A stretch of 5,974 nt of DNA, taken from an uncultured Propionibacteriaceae bacterium. GTDB lineage: Bacteria; Actinomycetota; Actinomycetes; Propionibacteriales; Propionibacteriaceae. Under the pieces are notes generated by a model that worked only from the letters and a program-made list of their open reading frames with translations, was not told where the DNA came from and ran no database searches. Made by a program: the position numbers and the translations under genes. This document shows, piece after piece, positions 5,462 to 5,974 of this stretch. Within the stretch, counting starts at the first letter, position 1. Each line of letters starts with the position of its first letter. The stretch spans positions 1 to 5,974 of the forward strand of contig CAKZJI010000514.1 of NCBI GenBank assembly GCA_936941515.1, in the 5' to 3' direction.

Positions 5462-5971
5462 ATGACAGAATTCGAGGAACTGAAAAACCTTCCGACACTC
5501 ATGGACATCGAGCAAGAGATCGACGTCATGTCGACACTCATGGGCATGACCGTGGAACACATCGAGAGCAATGTCGAAGCATTCCGCCACGTGATCAACC
5601 ACCTTGCTAATTCACACCAATTAAGCGGATACATGGAAGTCAGGCCCGGCAACCAAGAAGAACTCATTCGTTTCTCGAACTGGCTGGAGCCCCTGCTCTC
5701 CCGCTTGGCGATGGACACCTCCATGATGGGCACCTTCCGCTTCACCTACGAAGATCTACTGAACACGTACCCGCAGCTGCGCAGGATTGACACCGAGGAC
5801 AGCCCTTCGTCCACGCATAGCGCGACCGGTTCAGGACACCCACGATCACCCAAAGCGCTGCACGGGGGGACGAGAGAGGTTTCATTCGACACTCGTTTGA
5901 CGGCTCTGGGCCCGCACCACGGCATCCTGCACCGTCAGCCGGTCGAGACCTTCACCCAGCGCTTCGTATAG
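5462..5971 (+). CDS. Gene-B-type protein with replaced C-terminus
   Basis: This 169-residue ORF starts at ATG 5462, with AAGGTGA at 5450-5456 as ribosome binding site; an in-frame GTG at 5453 overlaps that site and is less likely. Residues 1-108 are homologous to gene B residues 1-110 with one two-residue gap: MTEF/MTDF, NLPTLM/NMPTVM, V31, SH at 51-52, N-Q-x-E-[LF], a shared WL in the middle helix, FRFTYEDLLNTYPQL versus FDVTFDQVTAAYPQM. After ~109 the sequence becomes low-complexity (serine, threonine, glycine, proline) and shows no trace of the beta-rich second half of gene B. The downstream tail overlaps a possible minus-strand gene end. This is either an intact single-module protein with a spurious tail or a gene truncated by recombination. 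Confidence 0.65.
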   Translation: MTEFEELKNLPTLMDIEQEIDVMSTLMGMTVEHIESNVEAFRHVINHLANSHQLSGYMEVRPGNQEELIRFSNWLEPLLSRLAMDTSMMGTFRFTYEDLLNTYPQLRRIDTEDSPSSTHSATGSGHPRSPKALHGGTREVSFDTRLTALGPHHGILHRQPVETFTQRFV

Positions 5972-5974
5972 GGG
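5882..5974 (-). CDS. Possible C-terminal end of a convergent gene (partial)
   Basis: Read on the minus strand from the right edge, a frame of 30 codons ends at TGA (5884-5882) and reads PLYEALGEGLDRL then TVQDAVVRAQSRQTSVE. It has GC-rich codons and the amphipathic pattern of a C-terminal helix. It is open at the window edge. The + strand frame over the same bases looks less protein-like. The family is unknown. If real, it marks the right border of the + strand array. Confidence 0.3.
   Translation of the reverse strand, partial: PLYEALGEGLDRLTVQDAVVRAQSRQTSVE

Noticed and set aside
1..5974. CRISPR array, tRNA, rRNA, insertion sequence or clear sigma-70-type promoter
   Set aside because: I saw no regularly spaced short repeats, no cloverleaf-like segments, no transposase motifs, and no convincing -35/-10 pair in the short intergenic gaps.

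Overview
The window looks like a piece of a high-GC actinobacterial accessory island. The evidence is GC-rich codon use with a preference for C or G at third positions, GGAGG/AGGAA-type ribosome binding sites, and tightly packed hypothetical genes all on the + strand. I cannot name the genus. The first ~240 bases do not fit that picture. They encode a piece of an RND-type (MdtB/MdtC-like) multidrug efflux permease, a Gram-negative protein, in a different codon style (CTG, GCG, CGC, AGC). This piece is joined in frame to an actinobacterial-looking gene, so the left edge is either a true recombination scar or a chimeric assembly join.

Layout from left to right: (1) RND fragment fused to the C-terminal part of 'gene A' (to 623); (2) 'gene B' (632-1375), a two-part protein with a helical N-terminal module and a beta-rich C-terminal half; (3) 'gene C' (1377-2138), a tryptophan-rich ~250-residue protein; (4) a tiny coupled ORF (2164-2220) and two small overlapping hypothetical genes (2217-2624 and 2599-2868); (5) a mosaic remnant (2888-3165) made of an internal piece of gene B joined directly to the tail of gene A; (6) a protein with two S1/OB-fold-like repeats (3149-3736); (7) a mini-ORF overlapping it by ATGA (3733-3861) and a small protein resembling Imm32-type immunity proteins (3869-4261); (8) a second copy of gene C (4283-5056), still preceded by the last codons of a vanished gene B; (9) a 79-residue helical protein (5174-5413); (10) a second gene-B-type N-terminal module (5462-5971) whose C-terminus has been replaced; and (11) a possible convergent gene tail on the minus strand at the right edge.

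My reading is that this is a toxin-less immunity-gene array of the kind found beside polymorphic or contact-dependent toxin loci in Gram-positive bacteria. It has many small soluble proteins without signal peptides or membrane segments, paralogous copies, coupled translation, and clear scars of A-B-C cassette duplication followed by deletion and replacement. The duplications and scars can be seen directly in the DNA. The immunity role is inferred from architecture and rests on one weak family resemblance. No toxin, transposase, integrase, tRNA, CRISPR or clear promoter is visible. Transcription presumably enters from upstream of the window.
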